Positions 32,178 through 44,293 of a stretch of 64,000 nt of DNA are shown here, in pieces. The DNA is from Lachnospiraceae bacterium. GTDB lineage: Bacteria > Bacillota > Clostridia > Lachnospirales > Lachnospiraceae. The notes beneath the pieces were generated by a model. It made no database searches. It saw only the letters and a list, made by a program, of their open reading frames with translations, and had not been told where the DNA came from. Numbering within the stretch: position 1 is the stretch's first letter; every line of letters begins with the position of its first letter. The translations under genes were made by a program, and so were the position numbers. The stretch is taken from contig JAILKJ010000008.1 of NCBI GenBank assembly GCA_024693845.1, positions 1 through 64,000 on the forward strand, in the 5' to 3' direction.

Positions 32178-34826
32178 TTATTCCTCGGATTCCTCTTCCG
32201 CCATATTCTCGCGGATCAGTTCCTCTTCAGACTTGCCCTCATCATCATCCGGATCGGAATCATCAATATCTTCTTCGTAGGAAGATTCCTTCAGATGTGA
32301 TGCTGCTTCGGTGATCGCCTGCTCAGCCTGATCCATGTCATCAAATTCCACGGAACCATCAGTCAGCTTAGCACGAACCTTTGCAATCTTGGCTACTTTT
32401 ACATCAGAGGTAAGGTTGATCATCTTAACACCACTGGTTATTCTTCCCAGCTTGGAAACATCCTCGGCACGGATCTGAATGATAACACCCTCTGTGGTGA
32501 TCATCATGATCTCATGATCTTCATTTACTCCCTTAACACCAACAACATCACCTGTTTTTTCTGTGATCTTGTAGCACTTAACTCCTTTACCACCACGGCG
32601 CTGCAGTTTGAATTCTTCCAGAGAAGTTCTCTTACCAAGACCTTTTTCGGATACGATCAGGAGTGCTTCTCCCTGATGATCCAGCTGCATACCGATGATC
32701 TCATCACCGGGTGATAAGTTCATACCGATAACACCCATGGAGTTTCTTCCGGTTCTTCTAACATCCGTTTCCTTAAACCGGATACACATACCGTACTTGG
32801 TAACCAGGAAGATCTCCGTATCACCATCGGTCAGCTTCACTTCGATCAGCTCATCATCCTCTTTCAGATGGATGGCGATCAGACCGGTCTTTCGGATATT
32901 ATCAAAATCAGAGATCCTGGTCTTCTTGGCAATACCGGACTTGGTGATCATGAACAGGTTCTTGCCTTCCTGCATATCCTCGGGAGGAATAGGAATAACA
33001 GCGTTCACTTTTTCACCGGGCTGCAATTGGAGCAGATTGATAATGGCTGTTCCTCTTGCAGTTCTTCCCGCCTCCGGAATTTCATAAGCCTTCAACCTGT
33101 ATACTCTTCCGTAGTTGGTAAAGAACATGATATAGAAGTGGGTATGCATCATCAAAAGATCTTCGATATAATCATCTTCGATGGTCTGCATTCCCTTGAT
33201 TCCCTTGCCGCCTCTGTTCTGGGCATGGAAATTATCAACTGTCATTCGTTTGATATATCCCAGGGAAGTCATGGCAATTACGGTATTCTGTTTCGGTATC
33301 ATATCTTCCATATTGATCTCGGAAGCATCGAATCCGATCTGGGATCTTCTGTCATCGCCATACTTATCTGCTACAAGAAGCATTTCGGTTTTGATAACAC
33401 CGAGGAGCAATTTTTCATCACCGAGGATTGCCTTCAGTTCTGCGATCTTCTCAACGAGTTCGTCATGCTCAGCCTGAAGCTTTTCTCTTTCCAAACCGGT
33501 CAGAGCTCTCAGTCTCATATCGACAATAGCCTGAGCCTGGGCGTCGGAAAACTCGAATCTTTCGATCAATCCCTGCTTTGCTTCCTGGGTATTGGCACTG
33601 GAACGGATGATCTTGATAACTTCATCAATGAAATCCAATGCTTTCAAAAGACCCTGTAAAATATGATCTCTTTCTTCTGCTTTGTTCAGATCATATTTGG
33701 TCCTTCTGGTAACAACTTCTTCCTGATGCTTAAGATAGAGCTTGAGCATTTCAAGAAGATTCAAAACCTTGGGCTCGTTATTTACCAGAGCCAGCATGAT
33801 AACACCGAAGGTGTCCTGCAGCTGGGTATGTTTATATAACTGATTTAAGATAACATTTGCATTGGCATCCTTGCGAAGCTCGATCACAACCCTCGTACCT
33901 TCGCGGCTGGACTCATCTCTCAGATCCGTGATGCCATCGATCTTTTTATTTTTTACAAGATCAGCTATCTTAATCAGAAGGTTTGCTTTGTTGACCATGT
34001 AGGGAAGCTCGGTTGCAATGATCCGGGACTTACCGTTGGGCATGGTCTCAATATTGGTTACGGCTCTTACCTTGATCTTACCTCTTCCGGTCCTATAAGC
34101 TTCTTCTGATCCTCTGGTTCCAAGGATCGTAGCACCGGTAGGAAAATCGGGAGCCTTTACGATCTCAAGCAGTTCTTCTATCTCAGTATCTCTGTCTTCT
34201 TCTACTCTGTTATCAATGATCTTGACAACAGCATTTACCACTTCACGAAGATTGTGAGGAGGAATGTTGGTTGCCATTCCCACTGCGATACCGGTGGTTC
34301 CGTTTACCAGAAGGTTGGGATAACGGCTGGGAAGAACCGAAGGTTCCTTCTCCGTCTCATCAAAGTTGGGAACAAAATCAACCGTATCCTTATTGATATC
34401 TGCAAGAAGCTCCATGGAAATCTTGGAAAGACGGGCCTCTGTATAACGCATGGCAGCTGCGCCGTCTCCGTCAACCGAACCGAAGTTTCCGTGTCCGTCA
34501 ACCAAAGGATAACGGGTGGACCACTCCTGAGCCATGTTGACCAAAGCACCGTAAATGGAACTGTCACCATGAGGGTGATACTTACCCATGGTATCGCCGA
34601 CGATACGGGCAGATTTACGATGAGGCTTATCCGGTCCGTTGTTCAGCTCGATCATAGAGTAAAGAACTCTTCTTTGTACCGGCTTCAGACCATCCCTTAC
34701 ATCCGGCAATGCCCTGGCAGCGATTACGCTCATGGCATAATCGATATAGGAAGATTCCATGGTCTTTTTCAGATCCACGTTTTTCACTTTATCGATGGTA
34801 TCTTTTTCAAAAATGGTATCATCCAT
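32178..34826 (-). CDS. gyrA: DNA gyrase subunit A
   Basis: 882-residue catalytic subunit that cuts and passes DNA. The breakage-reunion domain contains the active-site Tyr in [11 protein letters not shown], after [11 protein letters not shown] and the quinolone-pocket region ([10 protein letters not shown]). A C-terminal six-bladed pinwheel follows, including the GyrA box [10 protein letters not shown] long acidic tail ends the protein. AAAAGGAGAA precedes the start; it lies 14 nt after gyrB, in the same transcript. Confidence 0.97.
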   Translation of the reverse strand: MDDTIFEKDTIDKVKNVDLKKTMESSYIDYAMSVIAARALPDVRDGLKPVQRRVLYSMIELNNGPDKPHRKSARIVGDTMGKYHPHGDSSIYGALVNMAQEWSTRYPLVDGHGNFGSVDGDGAAAMRYTEARLSKISMELLADINKDTVDFVPNFDETEKEPSVLPSRYPNLLVNGTTGIAVGMATNIPPHNLREVVNAVVKIIDNRVEEDRDTEIEELLEIVKAPDFPTGATILGTRGSEEAYRTGRGKIKVRAVTNIETMPNGKSRIIATELPYMVNKANLLIKIADLVKNKKIDGITDLRDESSREGTRVVIELRKDANANVILNQLYKHTQLQDTFGVIMLALVNNEPKVLNLLEMLKLYLKHQEEVVTRRTKYDLNKAEERDHILQGLLKALDFIDEVIKIIRSSANTQEAKQGLIERFEFSDAQAQAIVDMRLRALTGLEREKLQAEHDELVEKIAELKAILGDEKLLLGVIKTEMLLVADKYGDDRRSQIGFDASEINMEDMIPKQNTVIAMTSLGYIKRMTVDNFHAQNRGGKGIKGMQTIEDDYIEDLLMMHTHFYIMFFTNYGRVYRLKAYEIPEAGRTARGTAIINLLQLQPGEKVNAVIPIPPEDMQEGKNLFMITKSGIAKKTRISDFDNIRKTGLIAIHLKEDDELIEVKLTDGDTEIFLVTKYGMCIRFKETDVRRTGRNSMGVIGMNLSPGDEIIGMQLDHQGEALLIVSEKGLGKRTSLEEFKLQRRGGKGVKCYKITEKTGDVVGVKGVNEDHEIMMITTEGVIIQIRAEDVSKLGRITSGVKMINLTSDVKVAKIAKVRAKLTDGSVEFDDMDQAEQAITEAASHLKESSYEEDIDDSDPDDDEGKSEEELIRENMAEEESEE

Positions 34827-34840
34827 TTTTTATTCTCCTT

Positions 34841-36817
<1,977 letters not shown>

Positions 36818-37924
36818 TTACTCTTTCAAGATGATAACACCGTCTTTTACTTCATAGATCGTATCGATATGAATTCTTCTTTTGATAAATTCCTCTACTC
36901 CGGTACAGGTTATGATGGTCTGTATATCTCCTATCCTGGATAAAAGATAATCCTGTCTTCCGGAGTCCAGCTCCGATAAAACATCATCCAGTAAAAGTAC
37001 CGGCACTTCATTTTTGATCAGCTTTATCATTTCAATCTCGGAAAGCTTTAAGGATAAAGCCGCCGTTCTTTGCTGACCCTGGGAGCCGAACTTTCTGATA
37101 TCGATACCGCCGATCTCAAAGATCACATCATCCTTATGAGGACCAACATGTGTCATTTTATATTTCAGATCCCGATCGGTACTTTTGATCAGGTTTTCTT
37201 CAAAATCTTCCAGGCTGGTAAAAGGATCATAAATAACCTTGATATCTTCTCTTTTACCGGATAGATCATCATGTATCGGTTTGATAATGGAATTTAAATC
37301 ATGAATATATTTTTGTCTTCTTTCAATGATCCGCGAACCATAAATTAGCAGTTGCTTATTCCAAACCGATAAGACATCATTCATTTCCTGCTGTGAAGAA
37401 TAGGAGCTTAAATGAAATGACATCTCTTTTAAAAGTGCATTTCTCTGATTAACGACCTTGTTATACTGATTCAGATGATAAAGATAGGAAGCATCCATCT
37501 GAGATAATTCCATATCAATAAAACGCCTGCGTCTTTCAGGTCCGCTTTTTATGATGGAAAGATCTTCCGGAGAGAAAAATACAACGTTACAGATTCCCAA
37601 AAGCTGTGCTGCTTTTTTTAAGAACTGACCGTTAACGGCAATTCCTTTTGCTTTATTTTTTCTCAAATGCATATCCACCCGATAACTCATGCCGTCCTTA
37701 TCCCAGACGGAACGAATATGAGCCTCGTCATTTGAAAAACCTATCATCTCCCGATCTTTGCTGCCGCGATGGGATTTTGTAGTGGCGGATACATAAACTG
37801 CTTCCAATATATTGGTCTTGCCCTGCGCATTATCACCGTACAAAATTGTAACACCCGGTGAAAAATTAATATCACAGGTCTGATAATTTCTGTAAGCTTC
37901 CAGCTGTAAAGATTGAATGATCAC
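36818..37924 (-). CDS. recF: DNA replication/repair protein RecF
   Basis: 368-residue SMC-like ATPase that helps load RecA at gaps. Walker A GDNAQGKTN, signature region FGSQGQQRTAALSLKLSE and Walker B PVLLLDDVLSELD are visible. The GTG at 37924 (giving MIIQSLQLEAYRNYQ) matches the usual N-terminus and lies 9 nt from AAGGG. A TTG at 37942 would overlap the S4-protein gene. Confidence 0.94.
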   Translation of the reverse strand: MIIQSLQLEAYRNYQTCDINFSPGVTILYGDNAQGKTNILEAVYVSATTKSHRGSKDREMIGFSNDEAHIRSVWDKDGMSYRVDMHLRKNKAKGIAVNGQFLKKAAQLLGICNVVFFSPEDLSIIKSGPERRRRFIDMELSQMDASYLYHLNQYNKVVNQRNALLKEMSFHLSSYSSQQEMNDVLSVWNKQLLIYGSRIIERRQKYIHDLNSIIKPIHDDLSGKREDIKVIYDPFTSLEDFEENLIKSTDRDLKYKMTHVGPHKDDVIFEIGGIDIRKFGSQGQQRTAALSLKLSEIEMIKLIKNEVPVLLLDDVLSELDSGRQDYLLSRIGDIQTIITCTGVEEFIKRRIHIDTIYEVKDGVIILKE

Positions 37925-37929
37925 TTTTT

Positions 37930-38142
37930 TCAACCCTTGCAAATCTTATATTCTTCATTTTGAAACATGAAAATATCATTTTCAAAAAGCTTTTTGCCGC
38001 GCTGCGTAACTACTTCACCATTAACCGATACTTCACCGTCAAGGATCAGCATCTTGGCATCAACGCCGCTTCCTACCAGACCGGCAAGTTTCATTGCCTG
38101 GCCCAATTTTATAAAATCATCTCTGATGTAAATTTCTTTCAA
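37930..38142 (-). CDS. yaaA: S4-domain RNA-binding protein YaaA
   Basis: 70-residue protein that is essentially one S4 domain (FIKLGQAMKLAGLVGSG, DGEVSVNGEVVTQRGKK). It is conserved between dnaN and recF in Firmicutes and linked to ribosome assembly in Bacillus. It lies 12 nt after dnaN. Confidence 0.9.
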   Translation of the reverse strand: MKEIYIRDDFIKLGQAMKLAGLVGSGVDAKMLILDGEVSVNGEVVTQRGKKLFENDIFMFQNEEYKICKG

Positions 38143-38154
38143 AATATAACCTCA

Positions 38155-39261
38155 TTACGGCTGAACAAAGTTAACGGGAAGGATCAGATACAGATAACTT
38201 CCTTCTTCATCCCTGATGATACAGGGTGCTTTGCTGTTTACCATATAAAGATCGATACTTTCATCATCAATAGCCTTCAAAGAATCGATCAGGAATTTAG
38301 GATTAAAACCTATCATCAGATCCTGACCTTCCTTGGTGATACCTATCATTTCATTCATACTTCCGATAGTGGAATTAATGCGAAGTTCAAGACTTCCATC
38401 CTTGATATCCACAATGATAGGTTTTTTATCCCCTTCTTTTACAAGAAGTGTTGCTCTGTCTATACAATCCAAAAATTCTCTTTTATTGATCGTTACCTTA
38501 GTCTCATAATCCAGGGAGATCATCTGATCAACATTGAAATAATTACCTTCAATCAATCTTGATATGACGATGGTATTATCAAATTCAAAAATGATATGGT
38601 TTTCACTGAAGGAAATGGTTACATCCTTATCAGCATCACCACTTAAGATCTTATTGATCTCATTTAACGTTTTACCCGGAACGATCACTTTTACAGGATC
38701 ATAAGAATTGCGAAGATCCGTATTTCGAATGGATATCCTGTGTCCGTCAAGAGAAACGATCTTCATTCTGTCATCGTTGATCTCAAAAAGCTCACCTCCC
38801 ATGATCTTGTTGGTATCATTTTCTGCGATGGAGAAAATTGTCTGCCTGATAACTTCCTTCAAAGTGAACTGGGAAATAACAACTTCGTTATTTCTGTCCA
38901 CTTCGGGAAGATAGGAAAATTCATCGCCGTCTTTACCCACAATGTTGAAATGTGCTTTTTCACAGGAAATAAAAGTATTTAAATTTTCATCGGTTTCAAT
39001 GGAAATATCACCATCCGGCATTTTACGGATGATATCGAGAAAAATCTTAGCCTCCAGTGCTATCATTCCGTCTTCAATAATCTCTCCTTCAATATTGGTT
39101 TCAATTCCCATATCCATATCATTAGCCGTAAGGGTAATGGCATGATCCTTTGCCGTGATCAGGATACACTGAAGGATAGGCATGGTGGTATGGGTGGGAA
39201 CTGCTTTTGATGCGATCTGAAGACCGTTTAACAGATTATTTTTACGGAATAAAAGCTTCAT
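38155..39261 (-). CDS. dnaN: DNA polymerase III sliding clamp (beta)
   Basis: 368-residue clamp with three repeated folds, the normal length. The N-terminus (LLNGLQIASKAVPTHTTMPILQ) and the C-terminus (DEEGSYLYLILPVNFVQP) are typical. It is preceded by GAGAGGAAAA and by a TATAAT box at 39368-39363, so it may have its own promoter as well as read-through from dnaA. Confidence 0.97.
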   Translation of the reverse strand: MKLLFRKNNLLNGLQIASKAVPTHTTMPILQCILITAKDHAITLTANDMDMGIETNIEGEIIEDGMIALEAKIFLDIIRKMPDGDISIETDENLNTFISCEKAHFNIVGKDGDEFSYLPEVDRNNEVVISQFTLKEVIRQTIFSIAENDTNKIMGGELFEINDDRMKIVSLDGHRISIRNTDLRNSYDPVKVIVPGKTLNEINKILSGDADKDVTISFSENHIIFEFDNTIVISRLIEGNYFNVDQMISLDYETKVTINKREFLDCIDRATLLVKEGDKKPIIVDIKDGSLELRINSTIGSMNEMIGITKEGQDLMIGFNPKFLIDSLKAIDDESIDLYMVNSKAPCIIRDEEGSYLYLILPVNFVQP

Positions 39262-39345
39262 TCTTTTTTCCTCTCTTTCGGCGTCGCGCGCGTTAATGTA
39301 TAAATGAAAAGATATCAGTATTATTCTTAATAGGGGTTGTTGATT

Positions 39346-39354
39346 TGTGGAAAA
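39346..39354 (-). promoter_or_regulatory. DnaA box between dnaA and dnaN
   Basis: The minus strand reads TTTTCCACA, one mismatch from TTATCCACA. It lies just downstream of a TATAAT (39368-39363), so DnaA could control dnaN. Confidence 0.5.
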
Positions 39355-39438
39355 CCCTATCTATTATACTATTTTTCGGCATAAATTGAAATGAAAAAGT
39401 GTGAATATGTCATGAATTTGTTATGGATAAAATGTCAA

Positions 39439-40806
39439 TTAATCATGATAAGCGTTGATCTTTTTCTTAATGGTCTCAATCTTAACTGCCAGTTCACTGT
39501 CTTCCTGGATGTTCTTTTGGATTTTATCCAGACCATGCATGACGGTTGAGTGATCTTTTCCACCGATATATTTACCTATTTGTTGATAAGGTATGCTTAA
39601 ATATTCCCGGCAAAGATACATGAAAATCTGCCTTGGCAATACGATCTCGGAATTTCTCTTGGAAGACATGATGTCTTCTCTTGAAATATTGAAATGTTCC
39701 GTTATCACACTCATGATGATCTCTGCACTTACCGGCTTAGGCTGGGAAGGTTTGATAATGTCGCGAAGATCATTTTCCGCGGATTCAAGGGTAATCCCTG
39801 TTGAAGAATGAAGCCTGGCTCCTGCCATTACCTTTTTAAGGGCACCTTCCAGTTCTCTTATATTTGAATGAATATTTTCCGCAATGTATTTGAGGATTTC
39901 ATCATCGATGGGAGTGTTGGTATTCTGGGCTTCAAGGTTCTTTCGAAGAATGGCCATTCTGGTTTCATAATCTGGGGCCTGAATATCAGCGATCAATCCC
40001 CATTCGAATCTTGAGCGGAATCTTTCATCCAGAGCCGAGAATTCCTTCGGCGGTTTATCGGAGGTAAGTACGATCTGTTTTCCGTCATTATGCAGAGTGT
40101 TAAAGGTATGGAAAAACTCTTCCTGAGTTGAATCTTTTCCTATTATAAATTGTATATCATCCAAAAGCAGCAGATCGATGTTTCTGTACTTCTCTCTCAG
40201 ATTACTCATGGAAGCTGCATTACCGGAACGGATGGATTCGATCAACTCATTTGTGAAATTCTCGGAATTGACATATAAAACCTTCATTTCCGGATTTTTT
40301 TCAAGAATAAAATGTCCGATGGAGTGCATCAGATGGGTCTTTCCGAGACCGGCTCCGCCGTAAATGAAAAGAGGATTGTAAAGATTTCCCGGTGATTCGG
40401 CAACGGCCAATGCTGCGGAATGAGCAAAGTTATTGTTCTTTCCCACTACAAAGGTATCGAAATTGTATTTTGGATTCAGATTTGCCTTTTCTACATTCAT
40501 ATTGTAGATAAAGCGGTTATCTTCATTGGAAAGACTGTGATCGATATCTTTTTCCAACAAGAAAGTAACTTCATAATCCTGTTCCATCATTTCGGAAATT
40601 GCAACATTGAAATAGGTGGTATACTTTTTGGAAATGTAATCTTTGGCGTGCGCCTGATCTGAAGGAATTATAACGGAAACCGTATTTCCGTTTACTTCGT
40701 AGAATTTGAGCGGCTTGATCCAGGTATTGAAGGATACCGGCGAGAGCTCATACTCATCCTTTATAAAATGCTTTATGCTTTCCCATTTTTCTTCTAATTG
40801 ATGCAT
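39439..40806 (-). CDS. dnaA: Chromosomal replication initiator DnaA
   Basis: 455 residues. The helicase-loading N-terminal domain is followed by a short linker and the AAA+ domain (Walker A GGAGLGKTHL, Walker B LLLLDDIQF). The DnaA-box-binding domain ends it (GGKDHSTVMHGLDKI). AGGGG lies 7 nt before the ATG. It reads away from oriC and starts the left replication arm. Confidence 0.98.
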   Translation of the reverse strand: MHQLEEKWESIKHFIKDEYELSPVSFNTWIKPLKFYEVNGNTVSVIIPSDQAHAKDYISKKYTTYFNVAISEMMEQDYEVTFLLEKDIDHSLSNEDNRFIYNMNVEKANLNPKYNFDTFVVGKNNNFAHSAALAVAESPGNLYNPLFIYGGAGLGKTHLMHSIGHFILEKNPEMKVLYVNSENFTNELIESIRSGNAASMSNLREKYRNIDLLLLDDIQFIIGKDSTQEEFFHTFNTLHNDGKQIVLTSDKPPKEFSALDERFRSRFEWGLIADIQAPDYETRMAILRKNLEAQNTNTPIDDEILKYIAENIHSNIRELEGALKKVMAGARLHSSTGITLESAENDLRDIIKPSQPKPVSAEIIMSVITEHFNISREDIMSSKRNSEIVLPRQIFMYLCREYLSIPYQQIGKYIGGKDHSTVMHGLDKIQKNIQEDSELAVKIETIKKKINAYHD

Positions 40807-40860
40807 TTTGTAACCCCTGATGTAAATTTTTCACGTACTGAACATACTAAAGCAAGAGTA

Positions 40861-40889
40861 ATTATAATAAAACAGGTAAAAAAATTCAA
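40861..40889 (-). promoter_or_regulatory. Promoter of dnaA
   Basis: TTGAAT at 40889-40884, 17-nt spacer, TATAAT at 40866-40861, ~55 nt before the dnaA start. Confidence 0.7.
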
Positions 40890-41063
40890 ATCTGTCAATG
40901 AAATTTTTTTTATGTAAATAATAATAGGCATTGTTTAAACCAAAATAAGAGTTTTCCACAATTTTGCCATGAAAAATGCGAAATCTTAAAAGTTATCAAC
41001 ATTATTTCCACAATTTGTTCATAAATTTATGTAAATTATTGTGTAAGATTTTTATACAATTTA

Positions 41064-41110
41064 TTTCAAGATATGGTAACCGGAAAAATGCGGATTACCA
41101 TATCTTGAAA
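41064..41110. repeat. Perfect 16-bp inverted repeat in oriC
   Basis: TTTCAAGATATGGTAA (41064-41079) and TTACCATATCTTGAAA (41095-41110) are exact complements around a 15-nt loop. It is not a DnaA box and lacks a clean T run immediately after. Confidence 0.85.
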
Positions 41111-41169
41111 AAACTTTTTTTGGATTTTTTTAAGTACAAAATCAAAAGTGAGAAATAGGCTTTTTATGC

Positions 41170-41199
41170 TTGACGAAACGTATTTTAACACTATATAAT
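41170..41199 (+). promoter_or_regulatory. Promoter of rpmH
   Basis: TTGACG at 41170-41175, 18-nt spacer, TATAAT at 41194-41199, ~40 nt before the start. Confidence 0.7.
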
Positions 41200-41242
41200 T
41201 GTAACGATTGTTTTCGGGCAACAAAAAGGAGGTGTGTAAATT

Positions 41243-41377
41243 ATGAAGATGACATTTCAGCCTAAGAAGAGACAGCGCTCCAAGGTTCACGGTTTCAGAG
41301 CAAGAATGAGCAGCGCAGGCGGTCGTAAAGTACTTCGTGCCAGAAGGGCAAAAGGAAGAAAGAAACTGACAGCTTAA
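41243..41377 (+). CDS. rpmH: 50S ribosomal protein L34
   Basis: 44 residues, very basic: [41 protein letters not shown]. It has the usual L34 length and the typical place between oriC and rnpA. AAAGGAGGTG precedes the ATG. It is too short for common ORF cut-offs. Confidence 0.97.
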   Translation: MKMTFQPKKRQRSKVHGFRARMSSAGGRKVLRARRAKGRKKLTA

Positions 41378-41444
41378 AAGCTTGAATGATTAGGCCGCAT
41401 TTATGTGGCCTTTTATCATTTATCGGAAGTTTGGTATTTTCATA

Positions 41445-41783
41445 ATGAAGTTTACGGATTCATTGAAAAAGAACAGAGATTTCCAGATCGTATATAAGCA
41501 GGGCAAGTCTTACGCAAATAGATATTTTATCATGTATGTCCTTGAAAATGATCAGTCCTGCAACAGACTCGGGATCTCCGTCAGTAAAAAAGTCGGAAAC
41601 AGCGTGGTTCGCCACCACATCAAAAGGCTGGTCCGTGAAAGTTACAGACTACATGAGGATATGTTTAATAGTGGTTTAAACATAGTAGTCATTGCCCGTC
41701 CCGCGGCTCGGGAAGCATCATACAACCAGGTTGTATCGGCAATCCTTCACCTCGCAGATCTTCATAAGATCACAAATTTGTAA
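41445..41783 (+). CDS. rnpA: Ribonuclease P protein component
   Basis: 112-residue basic protein that assists the RNase P RNA in tRNA 5' maturation. The family signature appears as [21 protein letters not shown], preceded by the [10 protein letters not shown] strand. ATG 41445 gives the usual N-terminus ([13 protein letters not shown]); its ribosome site is weak, so translation may depend on coupling to rpmH. Confidence 0.95.
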   Translation: MKFTDSLKKNRDFQIVYKQGKSYANRYFIMYVLENDQSCNRLGISVSKKVGNSVVRHHIKRLVRESYRLHEDMFNSGLNIVVIARPAAREASYNQVVSAILHLADLHKITNL

Positions 41784-41793
41784 GATAAAGTAT

Positions 41794-42006
41794 ATGATAA
41801 AGAAGATAATGATACATGGTATCAAAGGATACCAGAGATATATATCACCTTATAAGAACACTAAATGTCCTTATTATCCGAGCTGTTCCTGTTACGGTAT
41901 GGAAGCCATTGAAAAACACGGCGCCGTAAAGGGAAGCTTTCTTACGGCCTACAGGATCCTTCGCTGCAACCCTTTTTCAAAGGGCGGTTATGATCCTGTG
42001 CCCTGA
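41794..42006 (+). CDS. yidD: Membrane protein insertion efficiency factor YidD
   Basis: 70 residues: [19 protein letters not shown], then [19 protein letters not shown] and [15 protein letters not shown], all family hallmarks including the three-Cys arrangement. It helps YidC-dependent insertion. It starts 10 nt after rnpA; a longer frame upstream overlaps rnpA and is not conserved. Confidence 0.94.
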   Translation: MIKKIMIHGIKGYQRYISPYKNTKCPYYPSCSCYGMEAIEKHGAVKGSFLTAYRILRCNPFSKGGYDPVP

Positions 42007-42060
42007 TCTTCTTTATTCAAATTATACTTTTTTCACCAATGAAATTTTGGAGGTTTCATA

Positions 42061-43416
42061 ATGGGCATTCTTTTGACCAAGAATTCCGGTATGATCATTG
42101 GCCCCATTTCTACTGTTTTGGGCTATTTGATGAACGGGATCTTTACGGTTCTGGAAAAGATCGGCATTCCCAATATCGGTCTTTCCATCATTATTTTCAC
42201 CATCGTTATCTATCTTTGCTTGATGCCTTTGACCATTAAGCAGCAGAAGTTTTCCAAATTATCTGCCAAGATGAATCCCGAACTGAAGGCGATCCAGGAT
42301 AAGTATAAGAACAAAAAGGATCAGGATTCCATGGTTCGGATGAACGAGGAGACCAAGGCCGTTTACAAAAAGTACGGAGTTTCTCCTTCCGGAAGCTGTT
42401 TGCAGCTTGCGATCCAGCTTCCCATTTTGTGGGCACTTTACCGCGTGATCTACAATTTCCCCGCTTACGTTCCCAGTATCAAGGCCTTATTTACGGGTGT
42501 TGTAGAGCAGCTTGCAACAAGTGAAAATGCCACTAAGGCAACGGAACTGCTTAAGACCTTTACCAATGCTTCCATGTTCAACAAGCAGTTCAATAATGAA
42601 GCTTTTCAGGTTGGAAGCGAATACATGAGGAACACTTTTATCGATGTTCTGAACAAGGCTTCCAGCACAGACTGGGTTTCCTTAAAGGAAGCATTCCCCG
42701 CAATGGCTTCCTCCATTGATACAACCACGGCGTCTTTGAACAGGTTCAACAATTTCCTTGGAATGAACATTTCCAATTCGCCTTCCTTTGTTATCAAGGA
42801 TTCCTTTACTACCGGTCATTACGGACTTTTGATCGGGGCGATCCTGATTCCAGCCCTTGCAGCGTTGACCCAGTTTTTGAATGTCAAGCTCATGCCCCAG
42901 GCTCCTTCGGCAGCCGGCGGAAACGAGCAGGCAGATGCCATGGCAGCCAGCATGAAGTCCATGAATATGATGATGCCGCTGATGAGTGCATTTTTCTGCC
43001 TTACACTTCCCATCGGTATGGGTATCTACTGGATCGCCGGTGCCGTAGTCAGAAGTATCCAGCAGATCATCATCAACAGACATATCGATACCATTGATTT
43101 TGATAAAATGATCGCGGAGAACGAAGCCAAGGAAAAGGCCCGCAGGGAGAAGCAAAAAGAAAAGGATAAAAACCGCGTTTCAGCTTCCACCTTAAACAGT
43201 TCCGCCAAGCTTTCCACCAAAACCCTCGGCAGTTCCATGAACGATGAGGAAAAGGAAGCATTGATTGAAAAGGCCAGAAACAGGTCAGCCAAGCCCGGCA
43301 GTATGGCTGCCAAGGTGAATATGGTAAGGGATTACAATATGAACCAGGGTATGGCCCCCGTTGAAGACGATGATAAAGAAGACAATATTAAGAATCTCGG
43401 AAAGAAGAAAAAGTGA
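42061..43416 (+). CDS. yidC: Membrane protein insertase YidC/Oxa1
   Basis: 451-residue insertase with five membrane helices; the core starts GPISTVLGYLMNGIFTVLEKI. A cytoplasmic hairpin (KLSAKMNPELKAIQDKYKNK) and the helix pair near 130 and 265-345 follow. There is no lipobox, unlike Bacillus SpoIIIJ. An extra ~80-residue loop between helices 2 and 3 (~140-225) and a long charged tail are present. TTTTGGAGG precedes the ATG. Confidence 0.94.
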   Translation: MGILLTKNSGMIIGPISTVLGYLMNGIFTVLEKIGIPNIGLSIIIFTIVIYLCLMPLTIKQQKFSKLSAKMNPELKAIQDKYKNKKDQDSMVRMNEETKAVYKKYGVSPSGSCLQLAIQLPILWALYRVIYNFPAYVPSIKALFTGVVEQLATSENATKATELLKTFTNASMFNKQFNNEAFQVGSEYMRNTFIDVLNKASSTDWVSLKEAFPAMASSIDTTTASLNRFNNFLGMNISNSPSFVIKDSFTTGHYGLLIGAILIPALAALTQFLNVKLMPQAPSAAGGNEQADAMAASMKSMNMMMPLMSAFFCLTLPIGMGIYWIAGAVVRSIQQIIINRHIDTIDFDKMIAENEAKEKARREKQKEKDKNRVSASTLNSSAKLSTKTLGSSMNDEEKEALIEKARNRSAKPGSMAAKVNMVRDYNMNQGMAPVEDDDKEDNIKNLGKKKK

Positions 43417-43439
43417 GATCATAAGATAAGGAGGATATC

Positions 43440-44273
43440 ATGGATTTTGAGAATTTCAGCGCAAAAAATGTTAGCGATGCCATCACGGAGGCCTGCACCA
43501 AATTCGGCGTACCTTCCGATCAGCTTGATTATGAAGTAGTAGAAGAAGGCAGCAACGGATTTTTGGGATTTGCTTCCAAAAATGCAGTGATCAAGGCTCG
43601 CATCAAATCCGAAGAAAGTGCTCCCGCAGCTCCCGCTCCCGTAAAGGAGAGCGAAATAAAGGTTGAGAAGACCGAAAAAGCCGAGCCTAAGGCAGAAGTA
43701 AAGGAAGAGCCCAAGGCTGAGAAAAAGGAAGAAAAGAAGATCAACCCCGTATCCGAGGAGCACGGACAGGAGCTTTGTGTAAGGGCAAAGGATTTCCTGA
43801 CCCAGGTATTCCATGCAATGGATATCGCAGTAGTGATCGAGACTTCCTTCGATACCACCGAGAACAGCATGGATGTTAATCTTTCCGGCAGTGATATGGG
43901 TATCATGATTGGTAAGAGAGGTCAGACCCTTGATTCCATCCAGTACCTTGTTTCCCTCGTAGTAAACAAGGGCGAGGAAGAGTACATCCGCATCAAGGTG
44001 GATACCGAGAATTATCGTCAGAGAAGAAAAGAGACTCTGGAGAATCTTGCCAAGAATATCGCTTTCAAGGTTAAGAGAACCAGAAGAAATTTTGCTCTTG
44101 AGGCAATGAATCCCTATGAGAGAAGGATCATCCACTCCGCACTTCAGAATGATAAGTATGTTGAGACCTACAGTGAAGGTGCCGAGCCTTATCGTCATGT
44201 AGTGGTTAAGATCCGTGACGATGCTCCCATGGACCGTGAGAGAAGATATGACCGCAGAGGTTCCAGAAGATAA
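43440..44273 (+). CDS. jag: RNA-binding protein Jag/EloR
   Basis: 277 residues. The Jag_N domain (1-~55) is followed by a Lys/Glu-rich linker (~55-105), a KH domain containing MIGKRGQTLDSIQYLVS, and an R3H domain near MNPYERRIIHSAL. It is linked to cell elongation and cell-wall synthesis in streptococci. It follows yidC by 23 nt with AAGGAGG. Confidence 0.95.
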   Translation: MDFENFSAKNVSDAITEACTKFGVPSDQLDYEVVEEGSNGFLGFASKNAVIKARIKSEESAPAAPAPVKESEIKVEKTEKAEPKAEVKEEPKAEKKEEKKINPVSEEHGQELCVRAKDFLTQVFHAMDIAVVIETSFDTTENSMDVNLSGSDMGIMIGKRGQTLDSIQYLVSLVVNKGEEEYIRIKVDTENYRQRRKETLENLAKNIAFKVKRTRRNFALEAMNPYERRIIHSALQNDKYVETYSEGAEPYRHVVVKIRDDAPMDRERRYDRRGSRR

Positions 44274-44293
44274 GTAAATAAGAGGTAAATACC

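Larger units (their letters stand above)
40807..41242. other. Replication origin (oriC) region
   Basis: Very AT-rich gap between dnaA and rpmH. DnaA-box-like sites are TTTTCCACA (40952-40960), TTATCAACA (40993-41001) and ATTTCCACA (41004-41012). AT runs around 41013-41065 could be the unwinding element. A perfect 16-bp inverted repeat lies at 41064-41110. Gene direction switches here, as expected for bidirectional replication. Confidence 0.85.
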
